Source of the DNA: Devosia sp. RR2S18 | GTDB taxonomy: Bacteria; Pseudomonadota; Alphaproteobacteria; Rhizobiales; Devosiaceae | Reading direction: 5' to 3' | DNA length: 64,000 nucleotides | Assembly (NCBI RefSeq): GCF_030177755.1 | Contig: NZ_CP126539.1 | Coordinates: forward strand, 1,698,001 to 1,762,000 | Part shown: piece by piece, positions 18,013 through 26,884 of the stretch | Layout of the letters: every line of letters begins with the position of its first letter | How positions within the stretch are numbered: the first letter of the stretch is position 1 | Program-made: the position numbers and the translations under genes | Notes under the pieces: generated by a model | Databases searched by the model: none | What the model was told of the DNA's origin: nothing | Seen by the model: only the letters and a program-made list of their open reading frames with translations

Positions 18013-18438
18013 TTACTGAACCGGAGTGATGGTCGGAGCAGGGATTGTCTCTTCATCGGTTTCCAGCGGCTCAGCGTCGTCCTCGACGGGAGCTACGACC
18101 ACAGCGTCAGGCTCGGCTGGCTCGACAGCATCAACCGGCTCAACTTCGGTAACGACAGCGTCGACCTCAGGGGTGGCCACCGGTTCTGCATCGATCGGCT
18201 CAACGATTGGCTCGACCTCTTCCACGATGGGCTCTTCCTCGACGATCGCAGGCTCAGTCTCGGTGATAACTGGAGTTTCCTCGATGACCGGCTCTGGCTC
18301 ATCGGTAGCGAACCAGCCCAACAGCCAACCAAGCAGCAGCAGGGCGAGAATAACGGCGATCGCAATGCCGATCCACTTACCAGCACCGCTGCTCTTATTA
18401 CCGCCGTCGGTGACCTTTGGGTCTCGATAATTTGCCAT
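18013..18438 (-). CDS. Membrane-anchored acidic Pro/Glu/Val-rich protein
   Basis: A 141-residue protein: a short cytoplasmic part (MANYRDPKVTDGGNKSSGAG), one hydrophobic helix (WIGIAIAVILALLLLGWLLGW, residues ~22-42), then ~95 residues made almost only of E, P, V, D, A and T in irregular PVIEETPVITETEP-type repeats. The tail should be extended and highly negative, probably periplasmic. No family is recognised. GGAAG precedes the ATG. It lies 37 bp downstream of the 18476 gene and may be co-transcribed. Confidence 0.75.
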   Translation of the reverse strand: MANYRDPKVTDGGNKSSGAGKWIGIAIAVILALLLLGWLLGWFATDEPEPVIEETPVITETEPAIVEEEPIVEEVEPIVEPIDAEPVATPEVDAVVTEVEPVDAVEPAEPDAVVVAPVEDDAEPLETDEETIPAPTITPVQ

Positions 18439-18475
18439 TTCTTGTTCTTCCGCTTTTATGTTGATGGTTTAGGGG

Positions 18476-18934
18476 TCAAAGGGCGCCACGACGGTAAGAC
18501 CGTACATATGGGTCCGTGTAGGCAGGGTCGCGTTCTGCCGAGCCGCCACGCAAATTGGTGTATGGGTCGGCATCGCTGCGGGGGTACACCGTCTGGTCGG
18601 CGTAGTCGCTATCGGTGAGGTCGAGGTTATAGGCCTCATCCTCGGGCCGGCGCATGATCTTCTGAACATTGGCGATGTCGCCGTCGTCAGCCACCTCGGC
18701 CGAAACGACAAAGTCGCCACGCCGCACGCAGTTCTGATAGGTGCGAAGGTCATTTTCCGGCAGGTGAAGGTCGTGCAGCCGGTCATCATGCGACTGGTAG
18801 TCACCGCCGCTTGCCTGCGCCTGATCTGGAATGATGTGGATATCGCCGCGCGATAGGCCGATCGCCTCCAGTTCCTGTCGAACCAGATCGGCAACGGCGT
18901 GGGTACGGTAGATTGCTGTCACGTTGCGTGCCAT
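18476..18934 (-). CDS. Uncharacterised protein with stress-protein-like N-terminal domain
   Basis: A 152-residue protein. The N-terminus NVTAIYRTHAVADLVRQELE, continuing to IGLSRGDIHIIPDQ, resembles the ferredoxin-like fold at the start of YsnF/general-stress-protein 17M-type proteins, which bind no known ligand. The second half is rich in D, Y, R and S and looks disordered. It is probably linked in one transcript to the acidic membrane protein downstream. The functional link to stress is inference. Confidence 0.68.
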   Translation of the reverse strand: MARNVTAIYRTHAVADLVRQELEAIGLSRGDIHIIPDQAQASGGDYQSHDDRLHDLHLPENDLRTYQNCVRRGDFVVSAEVADDGDIANVQKIMRRPEDEAYNLDLTDSDYADQTVYPRSDADPYTNLRGGSAERDPAYTDPYVRSYRRGAL

Positions 18935-19069
18935 GTCTGCTTATCCCAAGCTCGTGTAAGGTCTCCACTCAACTCACTGCCTCACGCATGGTTCCCATTC
19001 CCGTGAGCGGCTGCGTAGTGCGGAAGAGTCTTCTATCTCAGAGCAATCGGGAGAAGTGCAGTATGGCCT

Positions 19070-20731
19070 CTATGAGGGGGCGTGCACCAGCCTGGAGCTT
19101 AGGAGTTCGCCATTGTCGCTCAGGATCGAATAGGCGATCCCGCTGAGGAGGGAGTTGATCCGCCGCAGCGCGTGGATTGTCTCGAGGTGTAGGTCACTGG
19201 TGGCGATACTGGTGGCGTTGCCCACCCGCAGCCGCGCGAAATGGAGATCCATGCTGCGGCGCTCGAGGACCCCGATTTCGTCCTTCTCCGCTACCAGCTG
19301 CCGAGCAGACTCGGTATCCTCTGAGACGAGAACATTCAGGGCGAGCTGCATGTTGTCGAGCACGCGGGCGTGGAGATCGGTCAGCTCCTGCCAGCCCTGC
19401 GGGGAAAAGGTGAGCCGCCGTTCTTGCTTTTGGTCTGCAAGCTTTAGCAATTGCTTGGCGATGATGTCGCCCGCCTGCTCAAGGCTGATGGCAAAATTGG
19501 TGAGGTCGGAGGCGCGCCGGGTCTGGATCTCGTCCATCTGGTCCCAGTCTAGCCGCGTAAGGAAGAGCTTGATCTCGCGATTAGCTTGATCCACTTCCAC
19601 CTCAAGGGCCTTGATCCGGCGGACGGCCGCCTTGTCGCCGCTCTGGTAGACATCCATCACCGGCTGCAGCATCACCTCAACCATCTCGCTCATGCGTAGC
19701 AATTCGCGGGTTGCACTGGCGAGGGCCGCATCGGCATTGCGGTAGTTGTTGGCGAGCAAGGCGGGTGTGCGCAGGCGAGCGACGTTAAGCTCCCCTTCAG
19801 TTGGTGGTTCGTTGATGAACTTGTCGGCCAGGTTTGCGGTGAGACGCGTTAACGGCAACCCCAGGATGAGGACGCCGAGATTGAACGCGATGTGCAACAC
19901 GCTGGCCTGCTGCCCCACGCCGCCGGGCAGTTCACCGATGTTACCACGGAGCAATTGGTAGAAAGCCAGGCACAAGAGCGCGGCGCCGCCGCGGAAGGCA
20001 AGGGCCCCCATGGCGATGCGGCGGGCGCGAATATCGGCGCCACGGGTGAGGCCGAGCGCAATCAGCGTGCCTCCGAGATTGGCGCCCAGCACAAAGGCCG
20101 CGGCAACATCGAACGGGATCAATCCGGCGGACCCGAAGGTGATGATGACAAGCACGCTCGCCACCGAGGAATAGGACATCCAGGTAATCAGCGCCGCGAC
20201 CAGGAAACCGGTCCAGAGATCCCCCTCCAGATAGCCGATGATGGTTCCGACCACGGCGCTGTCACGCCAAGGGGCGGTGGCCTCGGAGACCATCTCGAGG
20301 GACAGCAGCACGAAGGCGATGCCCAGCACCATGCGTCCCAATTGCTTGGTCTGCCGGCTGGTACCACGCAAGAACAAGATACCTCCCGCAATGATCAGGG
20401 GTGGCATAAGGAGGCTTAGATCGAACGAGAGAATGCTGGCGACGATCGCCGAGCCAAGATACGCCCCTAGCATCAAAGCGAGGCCCGTCGCCCCCTGCAT
20501 CAGCCCGCCGGCAGCAAAGCCCGAGGCGAGTGCAGCCACCGCTGTTGAACTCTGCAGGGCAATGGCCATCACAGTGCCGGCGCCGGCTGCTGCCACGCGG
20601 CTCTTGTCGGCATGTGCCAGCAGACGCTTGAGCTGCGCGGAGTAGGCGCGTTCCACCGCGGTGCGCACCATGCGTACGGCCCACAAGAGCAGAACGATTG
20701 CGGCAATCAGGTGTACGGCAATGAAGTACAT
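19070..20731 (-). CDS. Na/Pi cotransporter family protein with PhoU-like domain
   Basis: A 553-residue inner-membrane transporter of the NPT2/NptA type, driving phosphate movement with sodium. The first repeat carries the QSST motif (AGTVMAIALQSSTAVAALASG) and the second the related WMSYSSVASVLVII. There are about eight to ten membrane helices up to residue ~310. The C-terminal ~240 residues are a PhoU-like helical bundle (ATRELLRMSEMVEVMLQPVM, VDQANREIKLFLTRLD, ISLEQAGDIIAKQLLKLAD). The neighbouring glycerol-phosphate import operon makes a phosphate-economy theme plausible. Confidence 0.88.
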   Translation of the reverse strand: MYFIAVHLIAAIVLLLWAVRMVRTAVERAYSAQLKRLLAHADKSRVAAAGAGTVMAIALQSSTAVAALASGFAAGGLMQGATGLALMLGAYLGSAIVASILSFDLSLLMPPLIIAGGILFLRGTSRQTKQLGRMVLGIAFVLLSLEMVSEATAPWRDSAVVGTIIGYLEGDLWTGFLVAALITWMSYSSVASVLVIITFGSAGLIPFDVAAAFVLGANLGGTLIALGLTRGADIRARRIAMGALAFRGGAALLCLAFYQLLRGNIGELPGGVGQQASVLHIAFNLGVLILGLPLTRLTANLADKFINEPPTEGELNVARLRTPALLANNYRNADAALASATRELLRMSEMVEVMLQPVMDVYQSGDKAAVRRIKALEVEVDQANREIKLFLTRLDWDQMDEIQTRRASDLTNFAISLEQAGDIIAKQLLKLADQKQERRLTFSPQGWQELTDLHARVLDNMQLALNVLVSEDTESARQLVAEKDEIGVLERRSMDLHFARLRVGNATSIATSDLHLETIHALRRINSLLSGIAYSILSDNGELLSSRLVHAPS

Positions 20732-20791
20732 CGGGTCTCCTCGCTCAACTGCCGAGTTAATCTAAGCAGGAGCGTTTTTGATCCTATCATG

Positions 20792-20801
20792 TTCACATGA
20801 A
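20792..20801. promoter_or_regulatory. Possible DeoR/GlpR-type operator, distal copy
   Basis: TTCACATGAA is a 4-2-4 palindrome within TGTTCACATGAAAG. The same TTCA-N2-TGAA core recurs at 20920-20929, about 128 bp closer to ugpB. A repeated palindrome upstream of an operon that encodes its own DeoR-family regulator is suggestive. Assignment to that regulator is inference. Confidence 0.35.
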
Positions 20802-20917
20802 AGCTCGCGCGGCAATGGCCAGCGTGTTGTACCCGATCGCAGCAGCGCAGCTCAGCTTGTAACGTAAGTAGCATCAGTATCTTGTTCGGCGCTTATCACG
20901 TCGAGCATGCAGGGCTG

Positions 20918-20931
20918 TGTTCAAGTGAACA
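20918..20931. promoter_or_regulatory. Possible DeoR/GlpR-type operator, proximal copy
   Basis: TGTTCAAGTGAACA is a perfect 6-2-6 palindrome 91 bp upstream of the ugpB start; a further half-site TTGAAC follows at about 20948. It recalls the TGTTC...GAACA arms of the E. coli GlpR site with a shorter spacer. The cognate protein may be the DeoR-family regulator at 26114. Confidence 0.45.
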
Positions 20932-21021
20932 TTTTCGGCTTGCAAACTTGAACTCGGCTGCTACCACTTAGGTAAGCACGGGAGCGGGAGGCTCCTGGCG
21001 AATAAGAAAATGGGAGTGAGC

Positions 21022-22347
21022 ATGTTCAAGAACGCACTGTTCCTGTCTGCAGGAATGGCGGCCGTGCTGGCTGCAACGCCGGCCTTTGCGCAAACTGAGA
21101 TCAGCTGGTGGCATGCGATGGATGCCGAGTTGGGTCAGAAGCTTGAGGCGATTGCGCAGGGCTTCAACGAGAGCCAGGACGAGTTTGTTGTGGTGCCGAC
21201 CTATAAGGGCACCTATGCCGAGACGCTGACCTCGGCGATTGCCGCGTTCCGAGCCAATGAGCAGCCCGCCATTGTGCAGGTGTTCGAGGTTGGCACCGGC
21301 ACCATGATGGCGGCCGAAGGCGCCGTCCGCCCGGTCTACCAGCTGATGACCGACAATGATCAGCCCTGGGATCCCTCGGCATTCCTCGAGCCGGTGACCG
21401 GCTATTATTCGGACACCGAGGGCAATATCCTCTCGATGCCGTTCAACTCCTCGACCCCGATCATGTACTACAACAAGGACGTGTTCGAGGCTGCTGGGCT
21501 TGATCCCGAGACCCCGCCCCGGACCTGGGCCGAGCTCGAGGAGATGAGCCGCACCATCATGGAGGCGGGTGCTGCCCCCTGCGGCTTCACCACCGGTTGG
21601 GTAAGCTGGGTGCAGCTGGAGAACCTCTCGGCCATTCACGACCAGCCCTATGGCACGCTCGAGAACGGCTTTGGTGGCCTGGGCACCGAGTTCACCTTCA
21701 ATGGCGAGGTGCAGACCCAGCACTGGGAGAACCTCAAGGCCTGGGCTGACGAAGGCCTGTTCCAGTATGGCGGTCCGGTGGGTGGTGCCGATGCGCCGCC
21801 GAAGTTCTATGCGGGCGAATGCGCCATGTACATGAACTCCTCGGCTTCGCGCGCCGGCGTCATCGCCAACGCCACCGATTTCGAGGTCGGCTTTGCCCCG
21901 CTGCCCTATTACGACGATGCGATTGCAGAGCCCAAGAACTCGATCATCGGCGGGGCGACCCTGTGGGTGCTGAACGGCAAGGACGAGGCGGTCTATGACG
22001 GCGTTGCCCAGTTCTTCACCTATCTCTCGAGCCCCGAAGTGCAGGCCGAGTGGCACCAGGCGACCGGCTACCTGCCGATCACCAATGCCGCCTATGAGCT
22101 GGGCCAGGAGCAGGGCTATTACGGCGAGAACCCCGGTTCGGAAGTGGCCATTGAGCAGATCACCCGGGGTGAGCCGTCGGCCAACTCCAAGGGCATCCGC
22201 TTTGGCAATCTGACCCAGGTGCGCACCGTTATCGACGAAGAGTTCGAAGCTCTCCTGGCCGGCAACAAGACCGCCCAGGAAGCCCTGGACGCGGCTGTCG
22301 AGCGTGGCAACCAGATCCTGCGCGACTTCGAAGCCGCCAACAGCTAA
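21022..22347 (+). CDS. ugpB: Glycerol-3-phosphate ABC transporter, substrate-binding protein
   Basis: ATG 21022 is chosen over the in-frame ATG at 21010 because GGGAG lies six bases before it and it begins the signal peptide MFKNALFLSAGMAAVLAATP, cleaved after AFA. The mature ~420 residues form a periplasmic cluster-D solute-binding protein: SWWHAMDAELGQKLEAIAQG, FEVGTGTMMAA, LSMPFNSSTPIMYYNKDVF and CGFTTGWVSWVQLENL match UgpB, which binds sn-glycerol-3-phosphate. It is the first gene of the operon and is followed by two hairpins that may raise its mRNA level. Confidence 0.9.
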   Translation: MFKNALFLSAGMAAVLAATPAFAQTEISWWHAMDAELGQKLEAIAQGFNESQDEFVVVPTYKGTYAETLTSAIAAFRANEQPAIVQVFEVGTGTMMAAEGAVRPVYQLMTDNDQPWDPSAFLEPVTGYYSDTEGNILSMPFNSSTPIMYYNKDVFEAAGLDPETPPRTWAELEEMSRTIMEAGAAPCGFTTGWVSWVQLENLSAIHDQPYGTLENGFGGLGTEFTFNGEVQTQHWENLKAWADEGLFQYGGPVGGADAPPKFYAGECAMYMNSSASRAGVIANATDFEVGFAPLPYYDDAIAEPKNSIIGGATLWVLNGKDEAVYDGVAQFFTYLSSPEVQAEWHQATGYLPITNAAYELGQEQGYYGENPGSEVAIEQITRGEPSANSKGIRFGNLTQVRTVIDEEFEALLAGNKTAQEALDAAVERGNQILRDFEAANS

Positions 22348-22357
22348 GCCGCTGCCG

Positions 22358-22425
22358 CTGAGCCGCCCTGGCGGCTCAGCCACCCAATCTCCAAGGGGCC
22401 TGGCGCAGCCGTGCCAGGCCCCCTT
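22358..22425 (+). terminator. Tandem hairpins between ugpB and ugpA
   Basis: Two strong stems: CTGAGCCGCC / GGCGGCTCAG (22358-22379) and GGGGCCTGGC / GCCAGGCCCC (22395-22422), the second followed by CCTTCG with no long T-run. They resemble the intergenic hairpins found after periplasmic-binding-protein genes that protect upstream mRNA and reduce read-through, giving excess binding protein over membrane subunits. Confidence 0.6.
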
Positions 22426-22455
22426 CGATAGCAGCCTATTGCCGCCGGAGTGCCC

Positions 22456-23338
22456 ATGCAGGCCAAGCGCACCATCTTCCCCAACAAGCTCTTGCCCTAT
22501 CTGCTGCTGGCCCGCAGCTGGCGGTCACGCTGGTGTTTTTTATCTGGCCGGCGGCCCAGGCGGTGAAGTCGAGCTTTGAGCGCGAGGACCCCTTTGGCTT
22601 CCGCACCACCTTTATCTGGTTCGAGAACTACCAGCGCCTGTTTGCCGACCCCGGTTACGTCAACGCGCTCTGGGTCACGGGGGTGTTCGCCATCTCGGTA
22701 ACGCTGTTCTCGATGAGCCTGTCGCTGGTGCTGGCGGTGGCGGTCAACCGCGTGCTGCGCACCAATCGGATCTATACCACGCTGCTGGTCTGGCCCTATG
22801 CAGTGGCCCGGTGGTGGTGGGCATTTTATGGTGGTTCATGTTCAACCCCACCATCGGCATCGCCCCCTATCTGCTGCGGGGGCTGGGCATTGGCTGGAAC
22901 CATCGCGTCAATGGCGAGCAGGCCATGCTCCTGGTCATCATTGCGGCGAGCTGGAAGCAGATCTCCTACAACTTCCTGTTCTTCGTGGCGGGGCTGCAAT
23001 CGGTGCCCCAATCGCTGAGCGAGGCGGCGGCCATCGATGGCGCGGGGCCCATGAAGCGGTTCTGGACCATCATCTTCCCGCTCCTGTCACCCACCTCCTT
23101 CTTCCTTTTGATCGTCAACATCAACTACGCCATGTTCGACACCTTCGGCATCATCGATGCGACCACCTCGGGCGGCCCGGGGCAGGCCACCAACATCCTG
23201 GTCTACAAGGTCTATGCCGACGGCTTTTTGGGGCTCAACATCGGCTCCTCGGCAGCCCAGTCGGTGGTGCTGATGCTGATCGTCATCGCCCTGACGGTGG
23301 TGCAGTTCCGCTATGTCGAGCGGCGCGTGCAGTACTAG
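22456..23338 (+). pseudogene. ugpA: Glycerol-3-phosphate ABC permease UgpA, two frameshifts
   Basis: A binding-protein-dependent permease in three frames. It starts MQAKRTIFPNKLLPYLLLA and breaks at 22511-22513. It resumes as QLAVTLVFFIWPAAQAVKSS, breaks again at 22807-22809, and resumes as [20 protein letters not shown]. The EAA loop [20 protein letters not shown], which docks on UgpC, and the C-terminus are intact. Both breaks are in the same context (GGCCCG) and both are repaired by one extra C. With every other operon gene intact, sequence error is a serious alternative to real inactivation. Confidence 0.85.
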
Positions 23339-23361
23339 GGACCAGAGGGAAACAAAACATC

Positions 23362-24210
23362 ATGGTCGAAAACCGCCCCTGGCTGACGCTGCTCACCCAT
23401 CTGGTGCTGCTGGCCGGCGTCCTTGTCGTCGCCTTCCCGGTCTATCTGGCCTTTGTCGCCTCCACCCACACCAGCGGCGACTTCTTCCGCGGGCTGGTGC
23501 CGCTCCTGCCGGGTCCGCACCTGCTGGAAAACTACGGCCGCATGCTGACCGTGGGCATCTCCACGGCCGGCGCGCCACCGCTATGGATCATGCTCACCAA
23601 CTCGCTGATCATTGCGGTGATCATCGCGGTGGGCAAGATCATCATCTCGCTGCTGTCGGCCTATGCCATCGTCTTCTTCAAGTTCCCGTTCCGCCTTCTG
23701 GCCTTCTGGATCATCTTCATCACCCTGATGCTGCCGGTCGAGGTGCGCATCATCCCCACCTTTGCAGTGGTCGCCAATCTGGGCCTGCTCAACTCCTATC
23801 TGGGGCTGACCCTGCCGCTGATCGCCTCGGCGACGGCCACGTTCCTCTTCCGTCAGTTTTTCCTCACCATCCCCGATGAGCTGATGGAAGCAGCGCGGGT
23901 GGACGGGGCGGGGCCCATGAAGTTCTTCCGCGATATCCTGCTGCCGCTCAGCCGCACCAATATCGCGGCACTGTTCGTGATCCTGTTCATCTATGGCTGG
24001 GTGCAATATCTCTGGCCCCTGCTGGTGACCACCGACAGCCGCTATTACACGGTGGTCATGGGCATCAAGCGGCTGGCCGCCACGGCCGATGCCGAGCCGC
24101 AATGGCACCTGGTCATGGCCGCCGTGATGCTGGCCATGCTGCCCCCCGTCCTTATTGTCATCTTCATGCAGCGCCTCTTCGTTAAAGGCCTGGTCGAAAC
24201 GGAGAAATAA
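23362..24210 (+). CDS. ugpE: Glycerol-3-phosphate ABC permease UgpE
   Basis: A 282-residue inner-membrane permease with six predicted helices ([60 protein letters not shown] and later ones). The EAA loop [20 protein letters not shown], which couples to the ATPase, is canonical. ATG 23362 is the start (the frame is open upstream); GAGGGA lies 11 bp before it. It is UgpA's partner; without a functional UgpA the transporter would not assemble. Confidence 0.9.
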   Translation: MVENRPWLTLLTHLVLLAGVLVVAFPVYLAFVASTHTSGDFFRGLVPLLPGPHLLENYGRMLTVGISTAGAPPLWIMLTNSLIIAVIIAVGKIIISLLSAYAIVFFKFPFRLLAFWIIFITLMLPVEVRIIPTFAVVANLGLLNSYLGLTLPLIASATATFLFRQFFLTIPDELMEAARVDGAGPMKFFRDILLPLSRTNIAALFVILFIYGWVQYLWPLLVTTDSRYYTVVMGIKRLAATADAEPQWHLVMAAVMLAMLPPVLIVIFMQRLFVKGLVETEK

Positions 24211-24214
24211 CCCC

Positions 24215-25258
24215 ATGGCCACGATCACCCTGTCCGGGGTCAAAAAGACCTATCCCGGTGGCGCCCAGGTGGTGCACGGGCTCGACCTCAACATCCTCGA
24301 TGGCGAACTGGTGGTGCTGGTGGGCCCTTCGGGCTGCGGCAAGTCCACGCTGCTGCGCATGATCGCCGGGCTCGAAACGGTGACCGAGGGCACCATCGCC
24401 ATCGACGATGCGGTGGTCAACGACAAGGAACCTGCCGAGCGCGACATCGCCATGGTGTTCCAGAACTATGCGCTGTATCCCCATATGAGCGTGCGGCAGA
24501 ACCTGGAATACGGGCTCAAGAACCGCGGCACGCCACGACCCGAGATCGACGCCCGCGTCAGTGAAGCGGCCCGCATCCTCGAGATCACGCCCTTCCTCGA
24601 CCGCAAGCCGCGCCAGCTCTCGGGGGGGCAGCGCCAGCGCGTCGCCATGGGCCGCGCCATCGTGCGCCAGCCCAAGGCCTTCCTGTTCGACGAGCCGCTC
24701 TCCAATCTCGACGCCAAGCTGCGCGGGCAGATGCGCATCGAGATCCGCCGGCTCCAGCGCTCGCTGGGCACCACCAGCGTCTATGTGACCCACGACCAGC
24801 TCGAGGCCATGACCCTGGCCGATCGGCTGGTGGTGATGCATGCCGGCCGCATCGAGCAGGAGGGCAAGCCCATGGACCTCTATGAGCGGCCCGCCTCGCT
24901 CTTCGTCGCGGGGTTCATCGGCTCGCCACCCATGAACCTCATCCCCCTCGATCAGCTTCGCGCCGCCGCCGGCACGCTGCCCGACCAGCTACCCCAAGGC
25001 GCCGACATCATCGGCATCCGCCCCGACGCCCTGCGTCTGGGTCCGGGCGAAGGCATCACCCTCACCGGCGTGGTTGAACTGATCGAGCCGGTGGGCGGGG
25101 AAAGCCACCTCTATGTGCGTCTCGACCCCCTCGCCGAACCGCTGATCCTGGTTACCCACGGCCGCGCCACCGTCTCCGAAGCCCAAACCATCACCTGCCA
25201 CATCCCACTCTCAGCCATCCACCCCTTCAACAGCCAATCGGGAAAACGAGTGGAGTAG
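24215..25258 (+). CDS. ugpC: Glycerol-3-phosphate ABC transporter ATPase UgpC
   Basis: A 347-residue ATPase of the MalK/UgpC type. Walker A is GPSGCGKST, the Q-loop [14 protein letters not shown], the signature [15 protein letters not shown], Walker [17 protein letters not shown], and the switch histidine is in [15 protein letters not shown]. The C-terminal ~110 residues are the OB-fold regulatory domain of this subfamily ([32 protein letters not shown]). The start ATG 24215 is 4 bp after the ugpE stop. Confidence 0.9.
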   Translation: MATITLSGVKKTYPGGAQVVHGLDLNILDGELVVLVGPSGCGKSTLLRMIAGLETVTEGTIAIDDAVVNDKEPAERDIAMVFQNYALYPHMSVRQNLEYGLKNRGTPRPEIDARVSEAARILEITPFLDRKPRQLSGGQRQRVAMGRAIVRQPKAFLFDEPLSNLDAKLRGQMRIEIRRLQRSLGTTSVYVTHDQLEAMTLADRLVVMHAGRIEQEGKPMDLYERPASLFVAGFIGSPPMNLIPLDQLRAAAGTLPDQLPQGADIIGIRPDALRLGPGEGITLTGVVELIEPVGGESHLYVRLDPLAEPLILVTHGRATVSEAQTITCHIPLSAIHPFNSQSGKRVE

Positions 25259-25346
25259 GGGGAAAGCCTTGCGCCCGCCCGGCACTGTCGCAAAACCGTA
25301 ACAGAACCGACATAGGGGCAGGCGAGCCCGTTCGGAAAGAAGCGTC

Positions 25347-26093
25347 ATGACTGAAACCGTGAAGAATGGTCCCGCCCGGGATGAAGTCCAGGCCCATCGT
25401 GGCGCCTCAGCCCTTGCACCGGAGAACACGCTGGCCGCGTTTCGGGTCGCTGCCGAGCAGGGCGCCAAATGGGTAGAACTGGACGTTGCGCTTCTCGCCG
25501 ATGGCACCTTGGTGGTCATCCATGATGACACGGTGGACCGCACCACCTCCGGCGCCGGATCCCTGGGCGAGCTGACGCGGGGCGACCTGGGCCGGCTGGA
25601 CGCTGGCGCCTGGTTCAAGGATCAGTTCGCCGGCGAGCGCATTCCCACCCTCGAAGAAGCGCTCAAGGTTCTGGGCGAGCTGGGTCTCAGCGCTAACGTC
25701 GAGATCAAGCAGCACAAGCACCACAAATCGCTGGATCAACTCACCAGCGCCGTGCAGGCCGCCTTGCGTACGCGCTCGCCGCAAACCGAAATCATGATTT
25801 CGAGCTTTGATCCCGGAGCGCTCAAGGCCATGCACCAGCTCGAGCCAGAACTCGAGATGGCCATGCTCTGGGTGCAGGTGCCGCAGGACTGGGAAGCTCA
25901 ACTCGCCGGCATCCCGGCCAAGACCATCCACATGCACTATAAGGCTGTCAGCATCGGCTTGCTGGAGGAGGCGCAAAAGCGCGGCATCAAGGTGCGGGTC
26001 TGGACCTGCAACGATCCGGACGCACTGGCTTCCTTCTGGCGGGCCGGCCTAGCCGGCGTCATCACCGACGATCCACGCCTGTTCCTGAGCTGA
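25347..26093 (+). CDS. ugpQ: Glycerophosphodiester phosphodiesterase
   Basis: A 248-residue GDPD-family enzyme releasing sn-glycerol-3-phosphate and an alcohol from glycerophosphodiesters, the usual partner of Ugp transporters. The signature is AHRGASALAPENTLAAF with catalytic His and Glu/Asn, then WVELDVALLADGTLVVIHDD with the metal-binding E, D and second catalytic His, and the metal ligand VEIKQHKHHKS. It has no signal peptide, so it acts in the cytoplasm. It lies 88 bp after ugpC. Confidence 0.9.
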   Translation: MTETVKNGPARDEVQAHRGASALAPENTLAAFRVAAEQGAKWVELDVALLADGTLVVIHDDTVDRTTSGAGSLGELTRGDLGRLDAGAWFKDQFAGERIPTLEEALKVLGELGLSANVEIKQHKHHKSLDQLTSAVQAALRTRSPQTEIMISSFDPGALKAMHQLEPELEMAMLWVQVPQDWEAQLAGIPAKTIHMHYKAVSIGLLEEAQKRGIKVRVWTCNDPDALASFWRAGLAGVITDDPRLFLS

Positions 26094-26113
26094 GCGGGGC
26101 ATGGGAGCGGGAC

Positions 26114-26884
26114 ATGCTGTCAGGCAGGCAACGCGACATCCTGGCTCTCATCGAGACCGAAGGCGCTCAATACATTGAAGCTCTGGCGGAACGTTATCAT
26201 TTAACTACGCAAACCATCCGGCGTGACATCAATGCCCTTTGCGATCTCGGCTATGCCCGGCGTTTCCATGGCGGGGTCGATGTGCCGGTCGAGGCGCGGA
26301 ACATCTCGGTTAACGCTCGCGCGGCCCTCAACAGCACAGCCAAGCAGCGGATCGCCCGGCGCATTGCCGAGGCTATCGAACCCCGCTCGACCGTGTTCAT
26401 GGGCATTGGCAGTACGGTGCAGTTCGTGGCCGAAGCGCTGCGCGGTCATGAGGGGCTGACGATCGTCACCAACAATATCGATGTGGCACTGACCCTGTGC
26501 GAAGCGCCCCATATCGAGGTGCACCTGACGGGCGGGCTTTTGCGCCACAATGACCGGGACGTGGTCGGCGCCGATGTGCTGCGCTTTTTCGAAAAGTTCT
26601 ACGCTTCCTACGCAGTCATCGGGGCCGGAGCCCTCCACCCGGCTAATGGCGTGCTCGACTTCAGCTACAGCGAGGCCCAGATCACCACAGCTTTGATCGA
26701 CAATTCCCGCGCGCAATTTCTGGCGGCTGACGCCAGCAAGTGGACGCGTGACGCCTCGGTGCGCGTGGTGCCGTTCAGCCGCGTCAGTTGCCTGTTTACC
26801 GATCGTCTACCCGATGACGAAATTGCGCGGACGCTCAAAGCAGCCGGCACCGAACTGGTGCTGTGCGAAGAGGTGCCGGCATGA
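26114..26884 (+). CDS. DeoR/GlpR-family transcriptional regulator
   Basis: A 256-residue regulator with an N-terminal DeoR helix-turn-helix (RQRDILALIETEGAQYIEAL, TTQTIRRDINALCDLG) and a C-terminal sugar-phosphate sensor domain (STVFMGIGSTVQFVAEALRG, LTIVTNNIDVALTLCE, VHLTGGLLRHNDRDVVGAD, LAADASKWTRDA). The position between the phosphodiesterase and a phosphatase, and its GlpR-like length, suggest that it represses this operon and responds to glycerol-3-phosphate. Palindromes upstream of ugpB are candidate operators. Confidence 0.88.
   Translation: MLSGRQRDILALIETEGAQYIEALAERYHLTTQTIRRDINALCDLGYARRFHGGVDVPVEARNISVNARAALNSTAKQRIARRIAEAIEPRSTVFMGIGSTVQFVAEALRGHEGLTIVTNNIDVALTLCEAPHIEVHLTGGLLRHNDRDVVGADVLRFFEKFYASYAVIGAGALHPANGVLDFSYSEAQITTALIDNSRAQFLAADASKWTRDASVRVVPFSRVSCLFTDRLPDDEIARTLKAAGTELVLCEEVPA

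Noticed and set aside
20968..22383. A 471-codon open frame antisense to ugpB
   Set aside because: Entirely opposite a gene with a clear signal peptide and family match; composition is typical of antisense GC-rich frames.
22456..23338. Programmed ribosomal frameshifting in ugpA
   Set aside because: The two sites lack slippery heptamers with downstream structure and would need two separate shifts; ABC permeases are not known to use this. Mutation or sequence error is simpler.
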